In this document: positions 6,865-15,150 of the stretch, one piece after another
Position numbering within the stretch: the stretch's first letter is position 1
Layout of the letters: each line of letters opens with the position of its first letter
Assembly (NCBI RefSeq): GCF_001435775.1
Contig: NZ_AZFK01000018.1
Span: forward strand, 60,217 to 124,216
DNA from: Limosilactobacillus ingluviei DSM 15946
Lineage (GTDB): Bacteria > Bacillota > Bacilli > Lactobacillales > Lactobacillaceae
Length of the DNA stretch: 64,000 nucleotides
Direction: 5' to 3'
Position numbers and translations under genes: made by a program
Notes under the pieces: generated by a model
Seen by the model: the letters and a program-made list of their open reading frames with translations, nothing else
Database searches by the model: none
Told to the model about the DNA's origin: nothing

Positions 6865-7131
6865 ATGAAGAAGAAGCAAGACTTAGTTGAAATTATTGCA
6901 AAGCAACAAGAAGTTACCAAGAAGGAAGCCAATAAGATTATCGACGCATTTACGAATGGTGTCCGGGAAATCTTAGCTAACAAGGAATCTATTTCCTTGG
7001 CTGGCTTTGGTAAGTTTGTTACGGAACACAAGGAAGAAGCTCAACGAGTGCTTGGCTTCACTGGTGAACTGGTTACGATCCCGGCTCACTACGTTTACAA
7101 GGCAAAGCTGTCCAAGGCTATTGTTAAGTAA
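6865..7131 (+). CDS. HU-family DNA-binding protein
   Basis: 88 residues from ATG 6865. An upstream in-frame GTG (6841) would add eight charged residues and is less likely. The sequence MKKKQDLVEIIAKQQEVTKK starts the HU alpha-helical part; SISLAGFGKF is the conserved turn before the DNA-binding arms, and VTIPAHYVYKAKLSKAIVK the C-terminal strand and helix. The arm lacks the usual R-x-G-x-NP core and reads HKEEAQRVLGFTGELVTIPA, so bending strength may differ. HU proteins compact DNA or help origin melting and packaging. It stands alone between the sigma-like gene and the terminase region. Confidence 0.88.
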   Translation: MKKKQDLVEIIAKQQEVTKKEANKIIDAFTNGVREILANKESISLAGFGKFVTEHKEEAQRVLGFTGELVTIPAHYVYKAKLSKAIVK

Positions 7132-7363
7132 TTTAAGCTAGATTACCACTCCGGCGTCACGTATGAGGGCGTAAAAACCCTACGTTTAAATTGCAGTTGC
7201 GGGTTCGGTTCTGGCAACTTTACTAACTTTTATTGCACGTAGGCCACGTGCAATCACCAGAGTGTCTGATCAGATGGGGAAACCTCCTAATAAAAATAAA
7301 AACAAACCATACTGATCAGGCATTGTGGCAATTGCACGATGGCGTGAGAGAGAAGGATTGAAA
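7132..7363 (+). other. Intergenic region before terminase genes, candidate packaging site
   Basis: 232 bases without a gene. It holds a perfect 9-bp hairpin ATTGCACGT/ACGTGCAAT (7232-7254), not followed by a T run on either strand, and two copies of the palindrome CTGATCAG (7266-7273 and 7312-7319) 46 bases apart. Packaging sites (pac or cos) often lie next to the small terminase gene and contain such repeats. The assignment is positional only. The region also contains GTTGC/GCAAC (7195-7217). Confidence 0.4.
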
Positions 7364-7579
7364 TTGAGTCACTTACAAGACGTTGAATCTGTCTGCGGTG
7401 AACTCATCAATCGAATTAAGTTCATCAACCAGCAAATGGTGATGATTGAGAAGACTTCGGGGCAATCTGGTTTAACCATCCACGCGATGGCAGACCTAGA
7501 ACGATACGCTGACACGTTAAAGGATCTAAGCAACGCCTATGCATTATTATCCCTAGAAATTGAGGGGGCGAGCTTATGA
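7364..7579 (+). CDS. Small helical protein, possible terminase small-subunit component
   Basis: 71 residues from TTG 7364, chosen because AAGGA (7353-7357) lies 6 bases upstream; a GTG at 7325 would add 13 residues without a good site. The sequence is almost wholly helical (LQDVESVCGELINRIKFINQ, then LERYADTLKDLSNAYALLSL) and could form a coiled coil. It overlaps the next gene by four bases (ATGA), so they are translationally coupled. No family is recognised. Position directly before the terminase genes suggests DNA packaging. Confidence 0.45.
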   Translation: MSHLQDVESVCGELINRIKFINQQMVMIEKTSGQSGLTIHAMADLERYADTLKDLSNAYALLSLEIEGASL

Positions 7580-8397
7580 TCACTACTGGGCCTAAGACCT
7601 GTATTATTTGTGGTCGGCCACGGTCAGCAAGCGAATGCCTAAAGCACCGAAATGATTTGCTTGGCATCGCGTTTACGATTTGCAAAGAATGTGCTAACGA
7701 ATGCGCAGACTTTAGCGACGAAACTTCCGTAATTAATATCTGTCGTTTAGCTAATCTACCGTTTGTACACGATATTTACTACAAGTTGGTTCGGGACACT
7801 GATCGTCCTAACTTTAGCTTGTACATGCAGAAGATTGCTCCATACAAGAAGTTTATTGATTACAACGATTCAGTATTTGACAGCGTTGAAAATACCCAGC
7901 CGGTAGAACAAATTGAAGTTACCGACAAAATCATTGTCCGTTGGGGTGACGGACTTACACCGGAAAAATACGCATACCTTGAAAAAGCATTGCAATCACT
8001 ATTGGACATTAAACCAGCGACAACGGTCCTTGAAATCAATCGTTATGTTCAAAATATTAAGTTGAAGGAGTCGTTCGACCAGGCACTTAGTGATGGTGAT
8101 TACAGAGCAATTTCGCAGTTAAGAAAGGCATATGAAGAAGACCTTAAGTCTCTTGGTTTAGATGCCGTCTTGAGTTCCAAAGATAACTCGTCTAAGAATA
8201 TCGGACAGAAGATCCGTGACGTAGAAATGACAAGACCCATTCCGGAACGTGACGAGTACAAGGACGCCGCTAAGATCGAAGCATATATCGATAAGTGGTT
8301 CGTCACTAACATGAAGCGTAATTTTGGTTTGGCTTCAGAAGAGGAACAGGAAGCGCTATACGAAAATGAGCGTGCACCGCAACAAGACGAAGGATAG
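7576..8397 (+). CDS. Zinc-ribbon protein before terL, candidate small terminase
   Basis: 273 residues. The N-terminus carries CIICG (residues 9-13) and CKECANEC (about 37-44), a four-cysteine zinc site. Residues 110-190 are acidic and helical. The C-terminus (IEAYIDKWFVTNMKRNFGLA) ends in an acidic tail. It overlaps the start of terL by 32 bases, a coupling typical for the two terminase subunits. A zinc ribbon is not a standard TerS feature, so it may instead be a packaging accessory factor. The call is from position. Confidence 0.4.
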   Translation: MITTGPKTCIICGRPRSASECLKHRNDLLGIAFTICKECANECADFSDETSVINICRLANLPFVHDIYYKLVRDTDRPNFSLYMQKIAPYKKFIDYNDSVFDSVENTQPVEQIEVTDKIIVRWGDGLTPEKYAYLEKALQSLLDIKPATTVLEINRYVQNIKLKESFDQALSDGDYRAISQLRKAYEEDLKSLGLDAVLSSKDNSSKNIGQKIRDVEMTRPIPERDEYKDAAKIEAYIDKWFVTNMKRNFGLASEEEQEALYENERAPQQDEG

Positions 8398-8567
8398 TTA
8401 TTTTCAGAAGCGTGAAGATAACTTCGTGGAATGGGTTTCCTACTGGCGAGAGAATCCAGAGGTATTTGCTAGAGATTATCTAGGTGTCAAGTTACACCTC
8501 TACCAAGAAATGCTTCTCCATATGATGGAGAAGAAGAACTACTTCATGTACATTGCTGCGCGTGGGC
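8366..8567 (+). CDS. terL: Large terminase subunit, exon 1
   Basis: 67 complete codons from ATG 8366 plus one base. The start is supported by AGGAAG about 12 bases upstream. It encodes MSVHRNKTKDSYFQKREDNF and ends with YIAARG plus the first base C of a codon. The remainder of the gene resumes at 8814. Joining 8567 to 8814 restores AARGQGKS, the Walker A of phage terminase ATPases, and gives one frame of 1761 bases (586 residues). TerL drives DNA into the prohead and cuts it. Confidence 0.85.
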
Positions 8568-8813
8568 GAACACCTTGCCCAGATCAGCCGAAATGCTGTG
8601 TGGAATCGCGGAATTAAGCTGGGAGCCTAAGTCGAAAGATATGGTAATCAGAACCGAAGGGCTATTTAGTCCAGGGGCAGAGCATAGTAGGTGAAATAAT
8701 CCTACCACGAGGCCGCGACACCCTAGCGAGTGAGTCGAGGGTGAAAAGATATGCCGAACTTATGGGAAACCATGAGAAGTAGCGGATAAAAAGCCGTTAC
8801 GATAACAGTCCCG
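8568..8813 (+). ncRNA. Group I self-splicing intron in terL, no endonuclease gene
   Basis: 246 nt. The pairings of a group I core can be traced: P1 TGGGC (8563-8567, exon) with GCCCA (8577-8581); P10 AGGG (8814-8817, exon 2) with CCTT (8573-8576); P3 TCGCGG (8606-8611) with CCGCGA (8713-8718); P7 GCATA (8682-8686) with TATGC (8750-8754), inside R-like CAGAGCATAG and S-like AAGATATGCC; P7.1 GTAGG/CCTAC (8687-8705); P8 CACCCT/AGGGTG (8719-8743). The extra P7.1 hairpin points to subgroup IA, common in phages. The last intron base is G, as required. The exon ends in C, pairing with G, instead of the usual U-G wobble. Phage LL-H also has a group I intron in its terminase gene. Confidence 0.88.
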
Positions 8814-10372
8814 AGGGGAAGTCATACATTATTGCCCTGTATTGCATTATCCGGTGCATTTTATATCCCGGGACCAAGATTGCTGTTGCGTCTGGGACCC
8901 GGGGGCAAGCTGCCAAGATTATCACGGAAAAGGTGGTTTCGTTCTATAACGACTATCCTGCTATCCGATTTGAGATCGGTGATAAGCGACAAAATATCAA
9001 AGACGGTCTTAACGATACACACGTTGACTTTGAAAACGGTTCAAAGATTATGGCCGTTACGTCTAACGATAACTCCCGTGGTATTCGTTGTAACATTCTC
9101 ATCGTTGATGAGTTCCGTATGGTAAAGAAGGAAATTGTTGACAAGGTATTGACGCCAATGCTTAACGTTGCACGTCAGCCAGGGTTCTCAACAAGACCGG
9201 AATACCAGGGCAGAAAATTAGAAGCAAACAAAGAAATATATATTTCATCAGCATGGTATAAGTCCCACTGGATTTGGGATGCGTTTAAGAAATATACCAA
9301 GAACATGATCAAAGGCAATCGAGACTATTTCGTTGCTACGCTACCTTATCAGTTATCCGTTTTCCACGGACTACTTGATCAACGGCGTGTTGATAACGAA
9401 AAGACCTCAGAAGGTTTTGATAAAGCTGGTTTCGACATGGAATATGAAGCACTATTCGTCGGTGAAAACGACAAGGCATATTTCAAGTTGAAGCCATTAA
9501 ATAAGTGTCGGACTTTAACGAGAACGTTCCGACCACCTACGAATGAGGAATTTATCGAGAACGAAGCACTGTCTAAACCAAAGAATCTATCGAACTTCCC
9601 ACGTGGCAATCATCGGGATAAGGACGAATACAGATTAGTGGCATTGGACGTTGCTTTGATGGGTGGTAACAAGAACGTTAAGAACGACACGTCCGCATTT
9701 ACAGTTATGAGATTAATCAGAGATGGTGATCACTACCGTCGTCAAATCGTTTATTTAGAAAGCGTTACTAAGTCAATCTCCAGTCAAGACCTGGCAGTTA
9801 GACTCAAGCAACTCTATTACGATTTTGAAGCCGATTATGCTGTTGTCGATATTAATGGTATCGGGCAAGGGGTATTCGATGCTTGTGCCACGGTTCTTGA
9901 AGATAAAGAACGTGGGGTTGAATATCCGGCATGGGCTTCTCTTAATGACGAAGCTGTAAATGAAAGAAGTAAGGCTAACGGTTTGAAATGTATTTATACC
10001 GTCAAAGCCAATGCGAAGTTTAATAACGATATTGCTGTTGCGCTCCAAGCGTCAATCCAAAGCGGCAAGTTAGAACTTCCGATTAACGATATTGAAAAGC
10101 GTGAAGAATTACAGGAAAACAAAGTCTACCGTCGGTCGTCGCCGGAAGAACAAGTACGTTGGTTATATCCATATGTACAGACGACAGCGTTGGTAAACGA
10201 ATTGGTAAACCTTGAATATACGGTTCGCGAAGGTGGCATCAAGATCCAAGAAGTCGGGACCACTACAAAGGACCGTTACAGTTCCCTTGCTTACTGTAAC
10301 TTCTACGCTGACGAATTAGAAAGAGATTTAAAGATGGAAGATAGCAACATTAAAGACTTCTTCCTGTTTTAA
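8814..10372 (+). CDS. terL: Large terminase subunit, exon 2
   Basis: Continues the frame after the intron with the end of Walker A (GKSYIIALYCII), then ILYPGTKIAVASGTRGQA. Walker B is NILIVDEFR. The C-terminal nuclease domain has LVALDVALMGG (metal-binding Asp) and ADYAVVDINGIGQGVFDA. The closing segment YSSLAYCNFYADELERDLKM is typical of the family. Together with exon 1 it makes a 586-residue protein, normal length for TerL. The portal gene follows 18 bases later. Confidence 0.88.
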
Positions 10373-10390
10373 ATGGAATGGTGGTGAAAC

Positions 10391-11929
10391 ATGGTAAGGA
10401 ATAGGACTCCGAGAGGACGTAAACGGACTTATGAACGGAATTCAGCTAGAACACATCATAACCGGAGTTCGGAATACGTCTCCATCCTAGCTGATCCAAA
10501 GAGCCGCCTACAATCAACGCAGACAGCTACGACAAGTAAATCAACGATTAAGAGTTATCTGCAACGTCCCCAACAAAGTGCAACCAGCATTGCTGGGGCA
10601 TTACGGAGCGCATATGTTAGCAGCGGGGTAATTAGTAAGGTTATTGATTACTACCAATCGCATCCAACGTACAACTACTCTATTTCCCCAGTTCTGGGTA
10701 ATAAAGTATACAAAACGGACGCTAATATGCGCAACGACTATATTGACGTGGCATACGGATTGATGAACTTAAACATCAAGTTCTATGCACCGTACTTTTT
10801 CAGAGAAACGCTGATTGATGGCGTTACTTACTTCTACAAGTATGAAGATGCCACTGGGGTTGGCTATCTAAAGTTCCCGTCTGAATGGTGTCGGGTGTCA
10901 AATATTCAGGACGGTGTTTATCGGTTCCGGATTGATATGAGTAAGATCAAACAGGAAATCTACGATATGCTCCCAACTGAATTACAACAGGCATACGACA
11001 CGTACCACGGTGGTGGGGATAAAGACGAAACCAAGTGGTATGACAACAAATGGTACTACGTAGAAGATGGTGTGGCATTTACGTTTGATCCAAACGTGAT
11101 TGTCAATGGTGGACAAGCCGTTTCTCCATTTGCTTCCGTGCTTCTTGATAGCATTTCGCTAGATAAAGCTAAGGACAACATTGAAATCAAAGACAATCTT
11201 GATACTGTACGTATCTTGCACTCTAAGGTTCCGGTTGACTCAAATGGTGAGCCGTCTATCCCATTAAAGCACGTTAAATTATACGACGAGTTAATGAAGG
11301 CACGATTGCCAGAAGGGGTTAAGGCTATTACGACCCCAACTAATGTTACCAATATCCCATTAAACGGGGCCGGTAATAGTGGTGGTTATGAAACGGTCGG
11401 AAAGACGCTTGAACAAGTCTTCTTTGACCTAGGTGCCCCAGGGGCCATGTTTGGTGGTACTACCAACAGTGCCAACGTCGTTAAAACGTCCATTAAGAAG
11501 GACGCTAATTGGATTTATACCAACTTATTCCCAATGCTTGAGAGTTATTACAACTACGAAATTAGTCAAATTAAGACTAAGAGCAAGGCAAAATGGGTAA
11601 TTAAGTTTATTAGAGAATCTAACTTTACGCTAAAAGACGATATAGCGAGTTACAAAGACCAATTATCCTTTGGTGGTTCTCGAATGGATTACATGGCCGC
11701 ATCTGGTATGAACCCAGAAGAAATCATATCGAAACTTGAATTTGAACAAAAGGTGCTTGATATTGACTCGCTTATGGTAGTTAAGCCAACGTCTAACACC
11801 ATTTCAAGTAAGAATAGCGGCAATAGTAATGGCAATAAGAATAATCTAAACCCGGTCAAGGGTGAGGTTGGTCGCCCGAAGACAGATAACCCAACGGACG
11901 ATACCGATCGCCTTGATGGGGGAGCATAA
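10391..11929 (+). CDS. Portal protein
   Basis: 512 residues directly after terL. The N-terminal 60 residues are basic and probably disordered. The core has the portal pattern of helices and strands: VISKVIDYYQSHPTYNYSIS, YYVEDGVAFTFDPN, then the wing and stem (VGKTLEQVFFDLGAPGAMFG and KTSIKKDANWIYTNLFPMLE). The C-terminus is Asn/Ser/Gly-rich and low complexity. Portals form the dodecameric ring at the capsid vertex through which TerL pumps DNA. The call is from gene order plus the FG(G/S)xxxSA-like helix motif (FGGTTNSANVVKTS). Confidence 0.8.
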   Translation: MVRNRTPRGRKRTYERNSARTHHNRSSEYVSILADPKSRLQSTQTATTSKSTIKSYLQRPQQSATSIAGALRSAYVSSGVISKVIDYYQSHPTYNYSISPVLGNKVYKTDANMRNDYIDVAYGLMNLNIKFYAPYFFRETLIDGVTYFYKYEDATGVGYLKFPSEWCRVSNIQDGVYRFRIDMSKIKQEIYDMLPTELQQAYDTYHGGGDKDETKWYDNKWYYVEDGVAFTFDPNVIVNGGQAVSPFASVLLDSISLDKAKDNIEIKDNLDTVRILHSKVPVDSNGEPSIPLKHVKLYDELMKARLPEGVKAITTPTNVTNIPLNGAGNSGGYETVGKTLEQVFFDLGAPGAMFGGTTNSANVVKTSIKKDANWIYTNLFPMLESYYNYEISQIKTKSKAKWVIKFIRESNFTLKDDIASYKDQLSFGGSRMDYMAASGMNPEEIISKLEFEQKVLDIDSLMVVKPTSNTISSKNSGNSNGNKNNLNPVKGEVGRPKTDNPTDDTDRLDGGA

Positions 11930-11944
11930 GGGGTAATTGACGTT

Positions 11945-13585
11945 ATGTCTAAGGTAACAATCAAGTTGCCCACTCGATTTGAAAAGGTCGAAGAGGAAGC
12001 GAATGATACTCGTTTCCAGAAAGTACGCATTTATATCGCCCATACCGGTGAGAACTTAAACAACTCGATTTTCTCACGTGAGGTGTTGGAAGATATGATC
12101 CCTAGCTTGGTTAATGTGCCAATTCTTGGTTACGTGGCCAAGCAAGAGGATGGCGAAAAAGACTTCCGCGGTCATGAAAAGAAAGTTGTTATTGAAGATA
12201 ACAGTATCACCGTCAAATTTATGACCAGTGCTTACGGATTTATTCCGGAAGAGAACAATGCACACTTTGAAATCACCGGCGGTAAAGAATGGCTGGTGGC
12301 AGATGGTGTGTTATGGACCAGATTTACTGACGCGATGAGTATTTTTGATCAAGCAAACGGTAGCAAGGCCCAATCTATGGAAATCTCAAACGCTGATGGG
12401 TACCAGGACGATCGTGGTCGCATGGTGTTTACGAAGGCAGAATTTACCGGATTATGTATTCTGGGCGACGATACACCACCGGCTATGAAAGGTTCCACTA
12501 TTTCGACTATTTTCAGTCAAGGGGACAACCTCAAGTCAATGTTTGAAGAAATGATAGCCGAATATTCGGCTGAGAAAGGAGTGAATGAATTGCCTACTAA
12601 GAAGAAGGATAAGGACGAAACGACGTCTGCTGCGGAACCAAAAGTTAAGGAACAAGAACCGGCTAAGGTTCCCGCAGAATCCAAAGAGAAGGCAACTTCC
12701 GATTCAGCCGAAATTAAGGCAGCATCAACTAGCGCTGATAGTGGCGAAGAAAAGGCTGCTCAACCGGCTGACAAAGGCAAGAGTTCTGCTGAACCAGCAG
12801 GTGCCGGACCAGAAGCAGAAGATCACGAAGAAGAAACTGCTGAAATGGCTTGCGGTACTGGTTCTAAGAAAAAGAAGAAGACGTTCAAGAAGGAAGATTC
12901 AAAGGGAGAAGACCCAGAAAAAGATGAAGAACCCGCTCCAACTGATGGATCTGACGACAAGAGCGATGAGGAACCGTCGGAAGACGACAAGAAGAAGTCT
13001 AGCAAGACTCAATTTGAATTGAATCTGAGTGATCGTGAACGCAAATTCATTTATGCCGCTGAGGCAAACCTATTCCCACAAGGTAATGGTTATGTAATGC
13101 CGGTTGACATTTATGAAGACTACGGTGTTGTTAATTTTGTCGACAAAAATGAAAGCGCTTACATTAGATTTAACTATACAGTTGGCGCTGATGACTCAAT
13201 CCAGTTAAGTGATAAAACGGAAGTTTTCCCACGTTACTTAACGGCGGCAGAAGTCAAGAAGGTCGAAGACGACCGGAACATGGCTGCTGAACTGCAAAAG
13301 CAGATTGATGAATTACAAGCCTACAAGAATGGTATCGAAATGAGCAAGAAGAGCGAAATCCTAGAAGGCGCTCGGGACTCAATCGAAAACGAACAATATC
13401 AAGCTATCAAGGCTCAATTTGAAATGTTGACGCCGGAAGAAGTTGAAAAGGAAGTTGCATTTGCCATCTACAAGAACGGCGCAACGTTCCAAAAGACCAC
13501 GAAGTCATCTGGCATTAAGACCGTGGACTTCAACGTCAAGACTGACTACGGATACGGAAGTGCGAACGCACTATTCCACAAATAA
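11945..13585 (+). CDS. Prohead protease fused to scaffold
   Basis: 546 residues. Residues 1-200 look like a capsid maturation protease: KVRIYIAHTGENLNNSIFSR, NVPILGYVAKQEDGEKDFRG with a His (GHEKK), and a Ser-containing strand (KAQSMEISNADGY), then AEFTGLCILGDDTPPA. A His/Ser pair in this order is found in herpes/HK97-type proteases. Residues 215-350 are an acidic, Lys/Glu/Pro-rich linker. Residues 355-546 hold a conserved domain (DRERKFIYAAEANLFPQGNG) with a coiled coil (AELQKQIDELQAYKNG), as expected for scaffolding. It precedes the decoration and capsid genes. An internal start for a separate scaffold is annotated at 12590. Confidence 0.7.
   Translation: MSKVTIKLPTRFEKVEEEANDTRFQKVRIYIAHTGENLNNSIFSREVLEDMIPSLVNVPILGYVAKQEDGEKDFRGHEKKVVIEDNSITVKFMTSAYGFIPEENNAHFEITGGKEWLVADGVLWTRFTDAMSIFDQANGSKAQSMEISNADGYQDDRGRMVFTKAEFTGLCILGDDTPPAMKGSTISTIFSQGDNLKSMFEEMIAEYSAEKGVNELPTKKKDKDETTSAAEPKVKEQEPAKVPAESKEKATSDSAEIKAASTSADSGEEKAAQPADKGKSSAEPAGAGPEAEDHEEETAEMACGTGSKKKKKTFKKEDSKGEDPEKDEEPAPTDGSDDKSDEEPSEDDKKKSSKTQFELNLSDRERKFIYAAEANLFPQGNGYVMPVDIYEDYGVVNFVDKNESAYIRFNYTVGADDSIQLSDKTEVFPRYLTAAEVKKVEDDRNMAAELQKQIDELQAYKNGIEMSKKSEILEGARDSIENEQYQAIKAQFEMLTPEEVEKEVAFAIYKNGATFQKTTKSSGIKTVDFNVKTDYGYGSANALFHK
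12590..13585 (+). CDS. Nested scaffolding protein from an internal start
   Basis: In the same frame as the protease, TTG 12590 is preceded by a textbook site AAAGGAG (12575-12581) with 8-base spacing. Initiation here would give a 331-residue scaffold without the protease domain. Phages such as lambda (Nu3 inside C) use the same device so that scaffold outnumbers protease. This phage often uses TTG starts, which strengthens the case. Confidence 0.6.
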   Translation: MPTKKKDKDETTSAAEPKVKEQEPAKVPAESKEKATSDSAEIKAASTSADSGEEKAAQPADKGKSSAEPAGAGPEAEDHEEETAEMACGTGSKKKKKTFKKEDSKGEDPEKDEEPAPTDGSDDKSDEEPSEDDKKKSSKTQFELNLSDRERKFIYAAEANLFPQGNGYVMPVDIYEDYGVVNFVDKNESAYIRFNYTVGADDSIQLSDKTEVFPRYLTAAEVKKVEDDRNMAAELQKQIDELQAYKNGIEMSKKSEILEGARDSIENEQYQAIKAQFEMLTPEEVEKEVAFAIYKNGATFQKTTKSSGIKTVDFNVKTDYGYGSANALFHK

Positions 13586-13611
13586 GAATGAGAAAGAGGT
13601 TTTAGCACAAT

Positions 13612-14058
13612 ATGGCTAAGGTATTTTTAGACAAGATTCCTGCTACCGAACACATTGAAACCATTGTTGCTGGCGAACCTTTGGGGAATGGTCAATGGCT
13701 GTCCCTTGGGGTTTTGGCAGAAGATGGCGAAGCTCGGGAAGCAACTAAAGCAACTGGGGAAGCTGACGCAGAAGTATTCCTGGTAGATGCTCCATTATCC
13801 TACGACGACCCACACTTTGACCTGGCAACTTACAAAGTGGCCACTGGTCGCACGGGTCGCGCATACCACCTGGGCAAGGGTGACGTTATCTCTGTAACGG
13901 AAGACCTTGTATCTGGGGCTAAGAAGGGTGACGCATTGACGGTCGGTACTAACGGTTTGGGCTTCAAGAAGGCCGACTCTGGCAACGGGATTGCCAAGGT
14001 TATCGGTGAAGAAGCACACGGCTTTGACGGCAAAGTCTTTGTCATTGCAATTCGCTAA
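13612..14058 (+). CDS. Putative capsid decoration protein
   Basis: 148 residues between scaffold and major capsid genes. The sequence is beta-rich and Gly/Ala-rich (VAGEPLGNGQWLSLGVLAED, GKGDVISVTEDLVSGAKKGD, GIAKVIGEEAHGFDGKVFVI), similar in composition to head decoration proteins that sit on the capsid surface. Position between scaffold and capsid is the usual place for these. A head fibre base is the alternative. Confidence 0.6.
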   Translation: MAKVFLDKIPATEHIETIVAGEPLGNGQWLSLGVLAEDGEAREATKATGEADAEVFLVDAPLSYDDPHFDLATYKVATGRTGRAYHLGKGDVISVTEDLVSGAKKGDALTVGTNGLGFKKADSGNGIAKVIGEEAHGFDGKVFVIAIR

Positions 14059-14079
14059 TAAGAAACGGGGTATCTAATT

Positions 14080-15072
14080 TTGGTTGAAACGAAAGATTTA
14101 CAAAAATTAGCGCGTGACCTGTACTTCAACCCGAAGATGGAATTCGACGGGGTATCTGGTGAAGATGCCATGCGCAATGCTATTAATGACGCTTTGGGTG
14201 GCCAATACACTATCTACTCTTGGCAAAAGCACAAGCAAGATGTATTCCAAATCATCGCTACCGCTATTGACGCTGTTGTTCCTACGCTGTTGACGAACCA
14301 ATTCGACAACCTGGCAGACATTCGGAACGTTGCTACTGGTGACACTCCACTGTTCAAGGTAAACGACCCACGCGGTATTCGGGTTGGGCGTGTCGCTGCT
14401 GGTGACCAAGACCTTCGTCGGCAAACGATCACTGGCCGGAGCTTCCAAATCCAAACCGAATGGTTCGGTGCAGCTGTTTACGCTGAATTTGAACAATACG
14501 TTGCCGGTGACATTGACTGGTCTACGCTGGTTGACCGTTGCGCTAATGCATTCACTATTCAAATTGAATCTATGATTGCTGATGCTATGACTGCTTCGTA
14601 CGATGACCTGGATGCTTCATACAAGGTATCCGGTGCCGCTACGTTGGATGCCATCAGCACTTTGGCTAACCGGGTTAAGTTGAAGGCTAGTGCTCCTGTT
14701 GCTGTTTACGGTACTGCTTCCGCATTGGCTAAGGTTGCCGCTATGGAAAACGTATCGCTTTACTCTGGCGACATGAAGAATGAAATGAACACTAAGGGCT
14801 ACCTTGGTATGGTTCGCGGATTGAAGTTAATCGAAATCCCACAAGCTATGAAGGTAAACAGCGATGAATTCGCTATCGACGACAACAAGGTACTGGTATT
14901 GCCAGACAACGAAAAGATCATTGGTGTTGTTCTTGAAGGTGACACTCAAGTTATCGAAGGTGACAACACGGCCCGGAACGACTTGCAAATGAGCATGAAG
15001 GTTCTCCAAAAGATCGGTGTTGGGGTTCTACAAATGAAGGTTTACGGGATGGCTGAATTAGCCGCTAAGTAA
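14080..15072 (+). CDS. Major capsid protein
   Basis: 330 residues from TTG 14080, with AACGGGG upstream. Gene order and content fit an HK97-fold coat protein: an N-terminal helical arm (residues 1-60), RQTITGRSFQIQTEWFGAAV as the extended loop region, the long spine helix LVDRCANAFTIQIESMIADA, and the P/A domains ending VLQKIGVGVLQMKVYGMAEL. Codon choice is biased to a smaller set than in its neighbours, as expected for a highly expressed structural gene. The scaffold is a separate upstream product. Confidence 0.82.
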   Translation: MVETKDLQKLARDLYFNPKMEFDGVSGEDAMRNAINDALGGQYTIYSWQKHKQDVFQIIATAIDAVVPTLLTNQFDNLADIRNVATGDTPLFKVNDPRGIRVGRVAAGDQDLRRQTITGRSFQIQTEWFGAAVYAEFEQYVAGDIDWSTLVDRCANAFTIQIESMIADAMTASYDDLDASYKVSGAATLDAISTLANRVKLKASAPVAVYGTASALAKVAAMENVSLYSGDMKNEMNTKGYLGMVRGLKLIEIPQAMKVNSDEFAIDDNKVLVLPDNEKIIGVVLEGDTQVIEGDNTARNDLQMSMKVLQKIGVGVLQMKVYGMAELAAK

Positions 15073-15085
15073 ATTACCGATTAGA

Positions 15086-15116
15086 CGGGAATGGGTTCGA
15101 CTCCCATCTCCCGCCA
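15086..15116 (+). other. tRNA T-arm-like hairpin with CCA-like end
   Basis: ATGGG (15091-15095), loop TTCGACT and CCCAT (15103-15107) copy a tRNA or tmRNA T-arm with a canonical 7-base loop, and CTCCCGCCA (15108-15116) resembles a 3' acceptor end. An outer stem CGGGA/TCCCG (15086-15090 and 15109-15113) closes the hairpin. No D-arm or anticodon arm is present, and the acceptor is two bases short, so this is not a tRNA gene. It could be an attachment-site core, a tRNA fragment or an mRNA end structure after the capsid gene. Confidence 0.5.
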
Positions 15117-15150
15117 TTGTGACTAAAGAGAAGAGAGAGGTTGATTAAAT

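Noticed and set aside
8567..8620. Reading the terL exon 1 frame through to a stop as a truncated terminase
   Set aside because: The intron pairings and restored Walker A motif show that the stop lies inside a spliced intron, so this is not a broken gene.
8832..9125. A 97-codon frame overlapping the start of terL exon 2
   Set aside because: It has no ribosome site and lies over the conserved terminase frame, which is clearly the coding one after splicing.
12585..13022. A 145-codon Arg/Leu/Lys-rich frame overlapping the scaffold region
   Set aside because: It is the shifted reading of the Lys/Glu-rich linker. Composition is implausible, and the good ribosome site there fits the in-frame TTG at 12590.
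15086..15116. A complete tRNA or tmRNA gene
   Set aside because: Only a T-arm-like hairpin and a short CCA-like end are present; there is no D-arm, anticodon arm or 5' acceptor strand.
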